The notes under the pieces were generated by a model. The model worked only from the letters and a program-made list of their open reading frames with translations. It did no database searches and was not told the DNA's origin. Positions 45,085 to 57,018 of a DNA stretch of 64,000 nt are shown here, piece after piece. Each line of letters starts with the position of its first letter. Within the stretch, counting starts at the first letter, position 1. A program made the position numbers and the translations under genes. This stretch comes from Gamsiella multidivaricata (taxonomy: Eukaryota; Mortierellomycota; Mortierellomycetes; Mortierellales; Mortierellaceae): NCBI RefSeq assembly GCF_025024155.1, contig NW_026251829.1, positions 18,079 through 82,078 of the forward strand, read 5' to 3'.

Positions 45085-47851
45085 TCATAACTTGCTCGGC
45101 ACTTGATGCACTAAGAAGCGAAACAGTGTGCAGGAGGAATAGCTGTAAGTAATTGTTCTTTGTCAAAAAAAAAAAAAAAACGCCGCCAAAATGCGTACCT
45201 TTTTCAATGGGTTCCCACGCTGGGGCAGTGCCGCGTAGAGACCAAATATCGTCAATTCTTGGGGAAGGGGTATTCAAGCGATCCAGCCATTTACGATCTT
45301 CGTCTACCAGATAGGAATTAACAGACGCGGTGATGGCCTCCAGAGGTATGGCAAAGTTGAGGTGTGTGATCGTCCTGCCAGTCGACGTCTTTCCATTGCC
45401 TACCATATTAAAATCCACAGCCGCACAAGCGTTAGTCTTCCTGCTTCATCCAAAGATTCTGCCATGAATTTCAGTAGTATGTTTTTGAACCGTGCGAGTG
45501 TAAATGTCGTACCTGTGACAAGGCCTACAAAGTGGCCGTCTGTGTTGACGAGTACACCTCCACTATTGCCACGATGCACCGGCGCACTACTAAGCAACAT
45601 AACGGGGACTTTGTTGTACGTGACCACCTTGCTGCAGATCCCCGAAGTAATCAGGGGCAGGATACCTGAGGATGGTCCAAAAATTCCGTGTCCGATCGCA
45701 AAAAGCGGCGTCCCCTTGACAGTCGGCCTCACTTTGGAACTAAGTCATGTACAAACCGATAGAGAGACAACAGTTAAAAAAGGGCCAACCTGCAGGCAGA
45801 GGGTCGAACCATCCACTCGAGCTAGTCAAAACTTGACCAGGTAACTTGGACTCACATTTCCTCTGCACTCCGTAGGGGTAGGAAGGGCAGGAAGCCATTA
45901 AGCATACAGGTCTCCGGGATTTTGATTAGAGCCACGTCCCAGCACGACTCGGATACAAAGACCAGCTCACAATCATCCACCCATTGCTATCAACCAAAAA
46001 TTATACGAGAATTAGCCTACGCATTTTCTTTCACTCTAACAGTCCCAACGGAGTTGCAGTCCTAACCTGCTGTTGAGGTGAATCGATCCTGACACGAAGA
46101 GAAACTCCGCTTCTCAGATTAGGCCACGTTCGATTGCTGATATTGTCCAGAAAAGAAGTGAACACATGGGCATTTGTAAGGATATCTATACAGATCAACA
46201 GCACAAAGAAACGTGTTAATAAAATGCGGGTCCTAGAATGGCAAGACTTGATCACCTGAAGTGTGAGCTTACGACCGTTTTTCGAGACGACTACGCCTGA
46301 AGCCCATGTTTGACCGACTTGGACCATGACAACAGCTTGGCGGGCATTCACTAATGAGCTCGAGTTCAATGCCGCAATGTGATGTGGTAACAGCGCCTGC
46401 CTGGGTATTGCGATGTATGGCGAGATAGCGGAGATGATACATGCCGCAGGGATGACAAGACTGATATCCACAGGCTCCCCATCTGTTCTCCTAAAGAGAG
46501 TAGCACAAAGACGCGTAAATAATATATTCGTTGTTGTTATAGCTTTCTTTTTGTTTGAAGTACAAACCAGACATATAAGTATTGTCCACATCAATGTTAC
46601 CTGATAGGAAGCATGCTCAGTCCCGCAAGTTCTCTGGTTTCGTCCCAGCTGACAGCACCTCCCTCCATACCCGGTAAGAACTTTGCGTCCGTCAAAATTA
46701 ACGAATTCGCCTGCTCATCCGCTCGTCGTGCTGCGCGGTGAGGATGGATGATGTTCGCGACAATGCCCTGACTAATGTTGTTGATCAGGACCGACGGTGC
46801 GATCAATCCAAACCCAGATCCATGCAGCGTCAGTTTCTTACCAATGGACGGCACTGATAAATGATACGGATAACTTTGACTCATCGTCATCTTGCTCTGG
46901 CCGTGGGGAGAAGACATCTTCGTGGAACTAGGCTTCAACTGCAAAATGGCCAGACCCGAGATCCCGACATTTCGCAACGAGAATCGGTGAATCGAGCCTA
47001 AATCCGTGCCTAGTTGACCTTTACTAGAACCCCATCCGAAGGTCCACATGGAAGAGTCCTGTCCTATCAACCTCCTGATGGACGACAGCATTCCTGAGAC
47101 AAAAAAAAAGGGGGGGGGGAAGGGATAAACACATTAAAAGACGTGTTGCTGAATCTAGAACGCGTTGCATTAGAAACATACATACCCTCAGCCTCTACGA
47201 CGGCGACCAGATCCGCAAGGACCCATGTCTCGTTTCCATCTAGGAGGTAACGAATTAAGACGACATGTCAGAGACCAGTATATTGTACTGCCCCTATAGC
47301 TTTTCACTATATGCACCTCTTTGTCTTATGCGATCGAAGATGACGCTGTTTACCATCGTCAATATTGCTCTCGAACAGGACATCGATACCCGAATTTGGG
47401 CAAAGAACCATCTCGCCATAAGAGGAGAGCTATATGAAAAATGAGGACGGACGACGAGAAACGACGCGTGTGAAACACAAAGTGCATTGAGTCAATTTGC
47501 AGAAATTAGTGTCTGCGTGTGTGTTTTGTGGGGTAAGTTGGCCTGATTTTTCCTCCCTTTTGGGCAGGTCCGTGTGCGTGTGTGTTAACACGGTCGACAT
47601 TGCCTTTAGTACGGCTCATGTTTGTTTATAGCCGATGGTCTGATGCCCTGATCTCCCACGCCTTCGGCTGCCACCCAGGAAAGGGACCAAGCCCAGCATC
47701 CTTAGCAGAATGAAAAAGAATAACCCACCTTGTCCATTAGAAATGGCCGAAGAAGACTTGCGCTATTTTTTGGTGAGCGTTGAATTAGTTTCAGTGGTCG
47801 AGGTCGTGGTGGAAAGCCAGGGCAAGGACAGTGGAGTGACAAAAGAACCAT
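45085..47851 (-). CDS. Peroxisomal leader-peptide processing protease (TYSND1/DEG15-like) ending in SKL
   Basis: A trypsin-like protease that removes PTS2 presequences and processes beta-oxidation enzymes inside peroxisomes. Ten exons: 47851-47729, 47429-47354, 47239-47186, 47093-46601, 46490-46273, 46185-46067, 45986-45856, 45739-45513, 45399-45199, 45110-45085, for 555 aa (human TYSND1 is 566). The N-terminal half has WTFGWGSSKGQ and LILTDAKFLPGMEGGAV. The catalytic domain carries His in NGHILTNAHVF, a likely Asp in SCWDVALIKI and Ser in HRGNSGGVLV, then HLNFAIPLEAI. The last exon reads VHQVPSKL, a canonical PTS1 signal. The start is the first ATG of the open frame before NSASLLRPFLMDK; an alternative is Met39. 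An upstream alternative acceptor for the last exon would remove SKL (see findings). Confidence 0.9.
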
Positions 47852-48977
47852 AAAGTGAATTGATCGGAAGCAAGACGGCGAAATTGGATTAAAAATCTCA
47901 TGTCAAAGTAAAGGCAGAGAACGCGCACGAAGGATGGCGGATCCCTCACTTCCCCGATCATTGTCAGTTGGATGTATATACCTTGTTATGACCAGACCCG
48001 AGTCCAGGGCTATACCTGAGGCTGTAAAAGTTGAATATCCGGCTGTGTTGAATGAACATCAAATGAACCGATTGATACACCAATTGAGCGATGATCGAGT
48101 TAAGGATAATATGATTCATGAGGGCCATTGGCTCGCCTCGATATATAGGAAGCAAGCAAGTAAAGACAGAACATTGACGCATCTTCATGAAGATGACACA
48201 CTGCAATAAACAAGTTAACCACAGTAATGGCAAGAACACCAAGAAGTGCGAGATGTTAGGTGAAGTTTGAAGTTTTGATGAAATATGATCGACGACGAGG
48301 TTGATATTCATTGTGGAAGAAAGCTCGGCCTTCGGTCTTGGAACCATTATCGTCGGGGCCGTGACAGCGGACGCAAACCGATGCCCAGTTCTGGATCATT
48401 ACGGGTATGTAGCTGGGACAAGGGCAGAGGGGAGATGGAGTGGATAAGAAGGGTGAGGCAATTGGGCGCGAACCAGGTAGGCGTGGGGAAGTTGTGCAGT
48501 AGGTAAGTGTAAAGCGGCTGGGATACAAAGACAAAAAAAGGAAGCAGGACGAGGCTCGACAAGATGAGGGAGGTGTAGGTCGAATGGGTGAAGAAAGAAA
48601 GAAGAAAGAAAAGAAGGAATGGAGGAGTGAGAGATTACTTGCCAGGAACGATTCCTCCGTTTGTGCATCAAGTCAGACAAAAAAAGTTCGGGCAGGGCGC
48701 AATGGCACTGCTTCCTGCCCTTAAACTTGATCGACGAGGAGGTGAGGGCGCATATCTTTTATATCCCTCCCTTCTCGCCCATGGAACGAACGACTCTTCT
48801 CTCTCCTCTTTCTTCTCTCTACTCTCTTCTCTTTCCTCTTCTCATTCTTCTCTCTTCTTTAACCGTACACACTATTTGCACCATCTCTATACCTTTTCAG
48901 CTGTACTTGCTGCTTCTCCTCACGCAAAAGACTCATTCCTCATTCCAGTTCATTGCACTCCACCTTCCAAGAAAGAA
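47852..48977. promoter_or_regulatory. Divergent region between the protease and GH20 genes, with a long pyrimidine tract
   Basis: 1.1 kb without a supported gene. A 91-codon frame at 47934-48209 (+) begins close to the protease start but shows no family features and I do not call it. Purine-rich DNA at 48588-48625 and a CT-rich tract at about 48797-48860 precede the GH20 start; the latter is typical of strong fungal promoters. Confidence 0.55.
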
Positions 48978-51900
48978 ATGGACACAGACATGACCACCTC
49001 TGGAGGGTTCAACCTCCTAATCGACCTCGCCACTGTCCCCGCTGAGCTACAACAGGGCATCGCTGCCATCGCCACCAACTCTTTACCCCACAACATCTCC
49101 CTCGGTGAGAACGACGACCTGCAGGATGTCGAGTTCCAATGGCTTCTGAGGTATGTGTCCTCTCCTCACTCGCCCACAAACTGATTTGTTGTTCAAGCTG
49201 CTGCGTCAATGGCAATTGGCACCCCAGACAGGCAGACAGACAGAGCCAACGTCTTTTTTCGTGTCTCTCTTCTCGTATCATAGGTTCGAACAGGATCTCG
49301 GACTGGGCGAGGGCGAGTGCTCGGTCTCGGTCGATCCACTTGTTGATATGGATGCAGATCGAAAGCGTATTGCGATTGTGGTCAAGTACAATCGCAAGAT
49401 CGAAGGTAAACCCTCATAAACACATGTAGCCAGCACACACAACTAATTGACCATTGATCTTAACCCTTGCACAACATATAACATGCACATAATACGTATA
49501 CACACGACCTTTTATCCTTATCCTCTGCTCTTCAACCCGCTTCGATTCGTGTCGACCTGTTCATTTTACTTTCCCGCCCTTTCGGTGACATCAAAGTACT
49601 TGTGGTTACTGCGTGAAAACAGGTGGTCAGTTTCTCTTTCTTTTTGGCATACCGGTGGAGCTACCAGTCGACATACATTTTCTTCATGAACTTTGATTGA
49701 TTGATTGACTTGGTCCTGGCGACAACTGACGGACAACGGGCAATATGTGCGATATGATTGGTCCCAATGAGACCCCTGTTCTCTCAGCTATCCGCCATCC
49801 AAGATATCCTAATGGGTTTGTCGTGTCTCTCGTGTATTTGGTTTGTCGGCCTGCGCTATCTTGTAACGCAATTGGTATCCTATCCCGCACAGCTCTCATT
49901 GCCTTTCCTCCGCTCTCGCTTTGACCGAACTCTCTCGCCCTCACTGGGTCATAGCCATGGGTGGTGACAGAAAATAAAGTAGACTACATTAGCCCTGTCA
50001 TTGGTCTTCACGTCTGTGCATCAGTGCTTTTCTTAGCGCACATCAAAATATAGACTAACCGATCTATTTTTCCCCACGCTTACTCCTCTACTCGCTTCCT
50101 CGCGTAGCCTTCAGATCGCTCGGTCGCATCCTGGGGGCCAGTCGTCAGATCCAGGGACCCGACCCGGAAAAGGCCCGTTCCTTGCTCAGCTACACAGAAA
50201 AGTGTTGCTTCCAGAACTTGGCGTACGTATTTCATCACATCTTTTTTTTTTTTATGATGACGAGGAATATATATATACCTGTATATATTTTAGTGGCAGC
50301 CAAGTTCACTCTGAAAGTGAACATAGAAACTAGTGCCCGTTTCGTGCTCTCACCACACCTTTTATTTTATAAAACTGTCATAGTGTCATGATTGACTGTA
50401 GTCGAGGAGGCGTTTTGAAACAGTCGAGCGTGTTCACTCTGATGCGCAACTGTGCGTTGATGGGCATCAATATGATGCAGCTCTATACCGAAGACACATA
50501 CGAAATCGAGGGCGAGACCTTTTTCGGTTACTTGCGCGGAGGCTACACTCAACAGGAACTAATCGCCATGGATGATTACGCCTATGCCCTTGGTATCGAG
50601 CTAGTCCCCTGTATCCAGACATTGGGCCATTTGGGACAGATGCTGCAGTGGCCTAAATACCACGTCTACCGCGATACCAACGAGGTACTGTTGGCCAACT
50701 GGGACGAGACCTATAATCTCATCGAAAAGGTTGGTTGCTTGGCTTTACAACTCACGCGTGCAATCAGGACTGCCACGCTGAAGTGCGGGTACTAACCGAT
50801 TATTACTGTGCCTTAATAGATGATTACTACTATCAGCTCGCCTCTGCGGTCCAAGCGAATTCATATCGGATTAGATGAAGCCGGTGGTGTTGGCGAAGGC
50901 CGGTATAGACAGATTTTTGGTTACGAAGATCCGACACGCGTCTTCCTGAACCATGTTAAGCGCGTGCAGGACATTTGTAAAAAATTAGATCTACAGCCCA
51001 TGATCTGGTCCGATAGTAAGTGTTCCGGCTATCGCTGTGGTCTCATCAACGTCCAGTCTCATGTGTCTTACCAATCCCATATTTTTGCTTGATGCATGGC
51101 GCCCTATTTAAAGTGCTGTTCACACTAGCGAACAAGAACAACAGTTTGGCAGGATACTATGACGGTGGTACGCCTCAGTTGGCAGATACTCTTCCTCCAG
51201 ATATCGATCTTGTCTATTGGGACTATTACCACACGGCCAGCCAGTCATATGCAGCCAAGATTGAACAGCATCGCGAGCTCGGGTGTGCAGACCCATGGGT
51301 CGCGACTGCAGCTTGGACATGGAACCGGTTCTGGTGCGCACTCCCGTTCACGTTTGCGACCATTCAGGCATCGTGTCAGGCAGCGAAGCGAAGAGATCAT
51401 GGTGTCAAGAATATGATGATCACCATCTGGGGAGACGAGGGCCATGAATGCGACATGTTCTCGGCTCTGCCGGCCATGCACTATTTTGCGGATCATGGGT
51501 ACACACTAGAGGACGAGATTGACCTCAATCGGTTAAAGAATTGCTTTGAGGGCGTTTGTGGGGCCAACTTTGATGATTGGGTCTATGCAAGCAAGGTAAT
51601 GAACCAGCTACCTTGGTCTTCTTGAGCATTTATGAAAAAAGCATGATAGAGTAACTTTCCTGACCGCGGAATTGTTTCCCACCCCCTCCTATTAGATTGA
51701 CCAGGTTATGGATTCAGACATGCCTTCGACATTAAAAACGCATTTTGCTCCCAACACGAGCAAGTATCTGTTGTGGGAAGGTGCGTTGAAATTTGCTGTG
51801 CTTTTATTTCCCGTGAACCTTATTTGTACGTGTCAGAGTGCTATGTACTGACTTTTCTCTTGATAGACCCTTTCCTGGCACATATTTCCCCGCAATATGC

Positions 51901-52522
51901 TAATATGAATCTCGAGACACACTATACAGAGGTGTCTCAGAGGCTTGCCAAGGCGATCGAATTCAAGGAAGAGTATCCCCAAAACGCGCGTCTACGCATG
52001 GCTTACCTTGTGGCTACGGTCCTGAGCCTCAAGTGTCATCTGCACTCGCGCATGGTCCTGGCCTACCAACTCGGTCGTCGCCAGGACCTGTACGAGCTGA
52101 CGGAGGGTCGACTTGTGGATCTCCAGGTAGCGGTGGATCAGCTCTGGAAGTATCATCGCTCATTATGGCACAAGACCAACAAACCCTTTGGGTGGGAGGT
52201 CGTAGAGATGCGCTATGGTGGGCTCCGCACGCGTCTCATGACCATGAGAGACCGGATTCTGGAGTACATTGAGGCCTCGGAGAGTTGGCAGCAGCAGCAA
52301 CAACAGCAGCAGCAGGCGGCCGTCGACCCAGGCTCTGCATCCGTAGGCAGTCAGAACGGATTTAATGGATACATGCAACGACGCGATAGTATTGCCGAGG
52401 GCGACGATCCGCGTCCGTGTATACCAGAGTTTGAGACCATTCGCGAGCCCATGTACGAGTATGCGGGATGTAACCTGCTGATGGACTATGCCAGAGTCTC
52501 AACTCCCACACGTCCTGGTTAA
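48978..52522 (+). CDS. Glycoside hydrolase family 20 beta-N-acetylhexosaminidase, cytosolic type
   Basis: Cleaves terminal beta-linked GlcNAc or GalNAc. Eight exons: 48978-49150, 49284-49405, 50108-50222, 50384-50729, 50820-51015, 51114-51595, 51696-51780, 51867-52522, for 724 aa. There is no signal peptide, as in hexosaminidase D-like enzymes. The TIM-barrel signatures are VMIDCSRGGVLK, GINMMQLYTEDTYE, PCIQTLGHLGQML and the catalytic Asp-Glu pair in RIHIGLDEAGGVGEGRY. After the barrel come IWSDMLFTL, YWDYYH and TIWGDEGHECD. The C-terminal helical part (about 500-720) has a polyQ run (52292-52314) and ends VSTPTRPG. Intron 2 is unusually long (702 bp, 49406-50107), and I found no extra exon inside it. 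The substrate is inferred from the family only. Confidence 0.9.
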
Positions 52523-52753
52523 GCAGGCATCAGGCAGCTCTCGCACAATTTTGCTAAATAAACAAGACCGTTTTATATTTTTTTTATTGCCTTGACCATT
52601 CCGGTACAGCCCTAATAAAAAAACCCCTCCCAGGGCGGATGCCCTTCATTCCTTGTAATGACCATCTCAGGTATCCTGCTGCGTTCGTCCTGGCCAAGCA
52701 AGCAGGCGCGAAAAGTTTTCGCCTTGCATAGTCCAAAAATTGCCTCGCCTGCT

Positions 52754-54975
52754 TTAGAAGTTGGCCCAGTCATCATCATCTCCCCATCCGTCCTTCTTTC
52801 CACTCTTTGCCGCAGCTGTCGCAGGCTTAGCCCGAGAAGCAGCCGTCGCAGCACCCGTCGCAGCACCCACCCGGTTGCTGGCTGCAGACCCTGTCCTCGG
52901 TGCGGGCGAGTTCGTGTTCGACCTTGAGATGCTGAAACCGTTGTTCTGACTATTGCTGTTGAGCCCGCCACTACCGCCATTGATGCTAGGGCTACTGTTG
53001 TATGGCCCGGGCGAGGACATATTGTTGCGGACAGGTGGCTGGTTCTTTTGTTCATAGTGGTTCATGGTTGAGCTGAAAAAATCATCTCCACCACTGCCTC
53101 CATTGCCGCCTTGCTGGTAGTCTGATGATCCGAATCCACCGTACCGGCTGTTGGTCGAGCGTGGCGCGGCTGCTTGAGGGTTAAGCTGTTGATTAACCAT
53201 GGTTCCCAACGTGCGGCTGCCTTCTTGAACCTTTGAAAAGAATGAAAACGACATGGTTAGCGGACGCACTAAAGGATCAACAAAGGCTTTCTCTATCAAC
53301 GACCCAAACAAATATATAATAATGAAAAATTACCTTTTGTCCGATGGAAGAGACATAACCACCGACCTTGTTCTGAAACTCTGGGTCAGTCACCGTCGCT
53401 GCGGTGGGTTTGATCACATTTTCGTTAATCATGCTGGCTCCAGCAACCAATGTCGTCGACAACAATGACCAGCCCTTCGACAAGGCCGCCGCAGGGTCGT
53501 TCAGGATATCGTTCACGTCCAGTGAATCATTCTGGGGTGGCATCGATGGCGTATTTCCAAAACCAGCGTATTTACCCCCCTGACTCGGAGGCAGATGCTC
53601 TGATCGACCGGCGTTCTCAGATCCCAACCGATTAAAGTACTGCTCGTTCCTGGACTTGTCCGTCAAAGGTGTGGTCCCTCCACTGTTGCCGAGGCTTCCT
53701 CCAGGTGAAGGGCTGTTGTAACCTGCACTGGGGCTGTTGTATCCGTTCGAGCTGAACGATGACCCATTGTTGACGCTTCGGGATCCAAAGGGTTGCTGCT
53801 GTTGCTGGTATAGGCTGGAGGCGGGAGAACCCGATCGGTTACTGTTTGCGGAGTTTGGACGCACTGGCGCCCGTGCTGCCGAGGTTGAGGGTGCCCATGG
53901 ACGTCCTTCGCAGAGCGCAGCCAGCTTGTTTTGGACAAGGATAAATAAACGATGACATCGCGTACCATACATTCAAAGGGAAAAAAAAGCGAATTAGTGT
54001 CCGCCTTGTTATATTTAGCCAAGCATTTAAAGGCATATTACAGCGTGAGAGATGAATCGATCCGGTAGAAAATAGGACCTGGTGCGCTTTACCTTCTCCT
54101 TGTATTGTGTGGCGAAAACGCTGCTGTACTTTTCCTTGATGGACATTCCTTGAAAGTAATCCGGACTAGCCTCGAAGAAATCCCTAGCCTTGATGTTGCC
54201 TCCGAGCTCCATCTTCTTCAACTGATCATCAGACCATTTATCCATGGATATCGAGCGCACAAAACTAAGAGATAGACAGGTTATTTCAGTTCGATTGATA
54301 GAGGAGCGGAGTGGATCACAGGTTAGGATAGCAACCAAAGCGAGAGAGAGGGGGAAGGGCTCACTCAAGACTTTATCAAGATGATAAAATGACAGGGTCT
54401 GGAATACCCCTGCTATACCTGATATGAACTCCGAGGGAGCGATGAACCCCTGAGCACTCAAGGCAGATGAAGATACCCAGATTGCAGCTGGCCCACTGTG
54501 GATTGGGAGCATTGCAGTCCATGCAATTCTACAGCCAGGAAAAAGAGTAGGCGGATGTCAGACAGCTAGGCGTGATGAACAGCCAGGGTTTGAGGTTGGC
54601 AGTAGATGATGCTGATCGCCAGTGACTCCAATGTATGATTGATGTCCTTTCTCCTGAGTCCCGATGAGTCGATCTGAACAGCTGCAGCAGAGCAAAGGGC
54701 GAGGGACGAGGGGCGAGGGAGGGAGAGGTGAATGGGCGGACCTGGCAACTTTTTTGCTGGTTTAATGATCAGCGCTTGATGCTGGTGTATTGTCATCGGT
54801 CCTTTTGGTCCTGTCCGTGTTGATGACTGCCAAGCAAGCGAGGGTTGATCCTAGCTTCCTTGATGACGAGAGGCAGACACGGACGCAGATGGCGAGAACC
54901 AGGTCACTTTGCTGTTACCTTGTTCCCTTCCCTGCGCTGGATATCGAATAGGATGCGCTTGTATTCAACCGCCAT
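52754..54975 (-). CDS. GCS1: ADP-ribosylation factor GTPase-activating protein (Gcs1/ArfGAP1-like)
   Basis: Stimulates GTP hydrolysis by Arf during COPI coat turnover at the Golgi. Five exons: 54975-54919, 54528-54419, 54264-54093, 53924-53334, 53230-52754, for 468 aa. The zinc finger is Cys21-x2-Cys24-x16-Cys41-x2-Cys44 ([18 protein letters not shown], then [14 protein letters not shown] with the arginine finger at Arg49). It continues [22 protein letters not shown] and [18 protein letters not shown]. The middle is Ser/Asn/Gly-rich. [19 protein letters not shown] near residues 320-340 resembles the lipid-packing (ALPS-like) amphipathic segments of ArfGAP1. The C-terminus ends [11 protein letters not shown], an acidic-aromatic coat-binding type tail. 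Confidence 0.92.
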
Positions 54976-57018
54976 GATGAATAAAGGAGAGAAGGAGCGG
55001 AGGGATGAATAAAAGAGTGGAGTGGAGGAATGAGTTGAAGTGTGATGAGGAAGCGCGTGCGATCCCTGAAAAGCGACCTAAAAATATTCTAATCGCCCTA
55101 TCAGAGGGGGCCATCTCGGCGGATACATTTCATTGGCAATCTTAAATTCCATAGGACTAAATTCGTCATCCTCACCCTGCCTGGGTCTTTTGTAGGACAC
55201 GCGTTATCACCACCTCGTCGCGACAGAGGCATCGACAAGGAGTGGCGATTGCGACCTACTAACTCAATCTTCCCCTCCAGGAGGAGCCTCACGACGCTGT
55301 GGTTGATCCGAACGCTTCCCCTGAAGATGACTCTAGCGAACCTGATGCCGATAACGTACCAACATACTGGAGGCTGAAGTAATGCTTCCAGAGGCCTTGA
55401 CTCCCCTTGGCGCCCTTTCTATCGCTGTACTTGTACGATAGATGGCGGCGTGTGCCGGCACAGCATATTTACACCTGCACTCTGATTGGCCAGCAATCCG
55501 ATACCTTATTCTGAATCTTACAACCATTCCATTTGCACCCATGCCTCAATCTACGCCATCGCTGCAATTCAACGGTCAGGTTAACAAGCCGTTTGATATT
55601 CTTTGAACTTGTTGATTGACCAATTTGATTTGGAATAGAAAACGATGCACTATCTTCTCGGAGACAAAAGATCATCTTTGAGCAATCTGCAGGGCAAAAA
55701 TAAAGCCACAGAACAGTTTTGTGAACATATAGAACGCACAGCAGTAGTAACGAAAATAAATTCGGCTGAGGATACAGCATCATGTACACAGCAGAGGCCC
55801 AAAAGAACCTGGGTATTGTACGATCTCGCGAGGCGCGGTTTCGGTAGTACGATATCAGTTCCTGGGGTGAGTAAAGCAACTGTCGGAACACATGAGACAT
55901 TCGGTGGTTTTCACGAATAAAGATAGGCGTACACATCCTATGTGCAGTCCTTTAGCACTTATTCTGTCGCATGCTTCAAAAAATGCTACATGCACTTGGT
56001 GTAAACAGCAGGGAATTCTGGTGACAGGCAATCAGGAGTGTAGCATCACTACATCAAATATAAGATAGACGAGACTGTGAAATAAACGCGACAGAAAGCG
56101 CCCGCCTCTTTTTTAACCCTACAATTCCATATCGCAATGGGTGTCCAACCCTAATGCACAGGATAGTATCCAGCACACATTATTAGTGCAGGGGATGAAG
56201 ACAGGCTGGAGGGCGGGCTGTAGAGTTATGACAGAGCGCATCTGATTGTGCTCCTTGTCTCTAGTCAAGCTTTACTTTTCCACTTATATTCCGCACAGCC
56301 CCAGTACGGAAAATACCATTCTCGTCATCAATTGGCGCACATTCGGGCTGAAGCTCGCTAACATATCTTCTATTTTTTATCCTTCCATTGTCGTTCTCTT
56401 TCTCATATTCAATCTGGATTTGCATAGCCTCAAGGGGAAGGGTGTGTAGTGGTGAACCCAAACGAGTATTACGTGCCAAAAAAGTGCCCAGTTGACCGAT
56501 CTCAAACTGGGAAGATGCGCCACCATGTCTTTGTCGCACGTTAATATCCGCTCTATTTCCTCGGCTGTGGACTAATTTACCACAGGGCCTCCATAGCTAC
56601 CCAAAACATGGCAATGGCTGCAGTCTCCAAGGTTCAAGATCAATGATGCCCAAATTATCTGCAATGGAACTCCGTCTGGCTACAGACCCCTATACAATAT
56701 TTATGGAGCGCTGAGCTAGTGCTCAGTTTCCTTCTCGTAGCCATGATCAATGAGATCAATCGCTGGATCATACCCTTTTGTTCGATGCTGGGTAAGCAAA
56801 TCGACAAGCCATGATCTCCTATCCAGCGACCGTGGTTTTGTATTTCCATTTCTTTGGCTACAACTGGACGGTTGAACACGCGGTATAGTACAGAAACCAT
56901 TTCAGGATGCTCGATATGTATTAAAGTGCAAATAACAAGGTCCACACAGTATACTATGTACTGTCCCTTTGCCAGTGCACTGTATCTTCTGCTCTAGAAT
57001 GTCTACATGATGACTATA
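54976..57018. other. Gene-poor stretch with unassigned minus-strand open frames
   Basis: About 2 kb between the ArfGAP start and the kinase stop. Minus-strand frames at 56945-56655 (HIEHPEMVSVLYRVFNRPVV) and 56539-56261 (EAMQIQIEYEKENDNGR) have a protein-like composition but no family match, no start context and no shared splice model. A 155-codon minus frame at 55936-55469 also resembles nothing known. These may be relics of a duplicated or transferred gene. A TTCCATCC-type purine block near 55000-55030 belongs to the ArfGAP promoter. Confidence 0.35.

Noticed and set aside
45143..45198. Taking the proximal acceptor of the last TYSND1-like intron as the main form
   Set aside because: It gives a short tail without a targeting signal, whereas the distal acceptor gives a perfect PTS1 in phase. 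I keep the distal site as the model and report the other as a finding.
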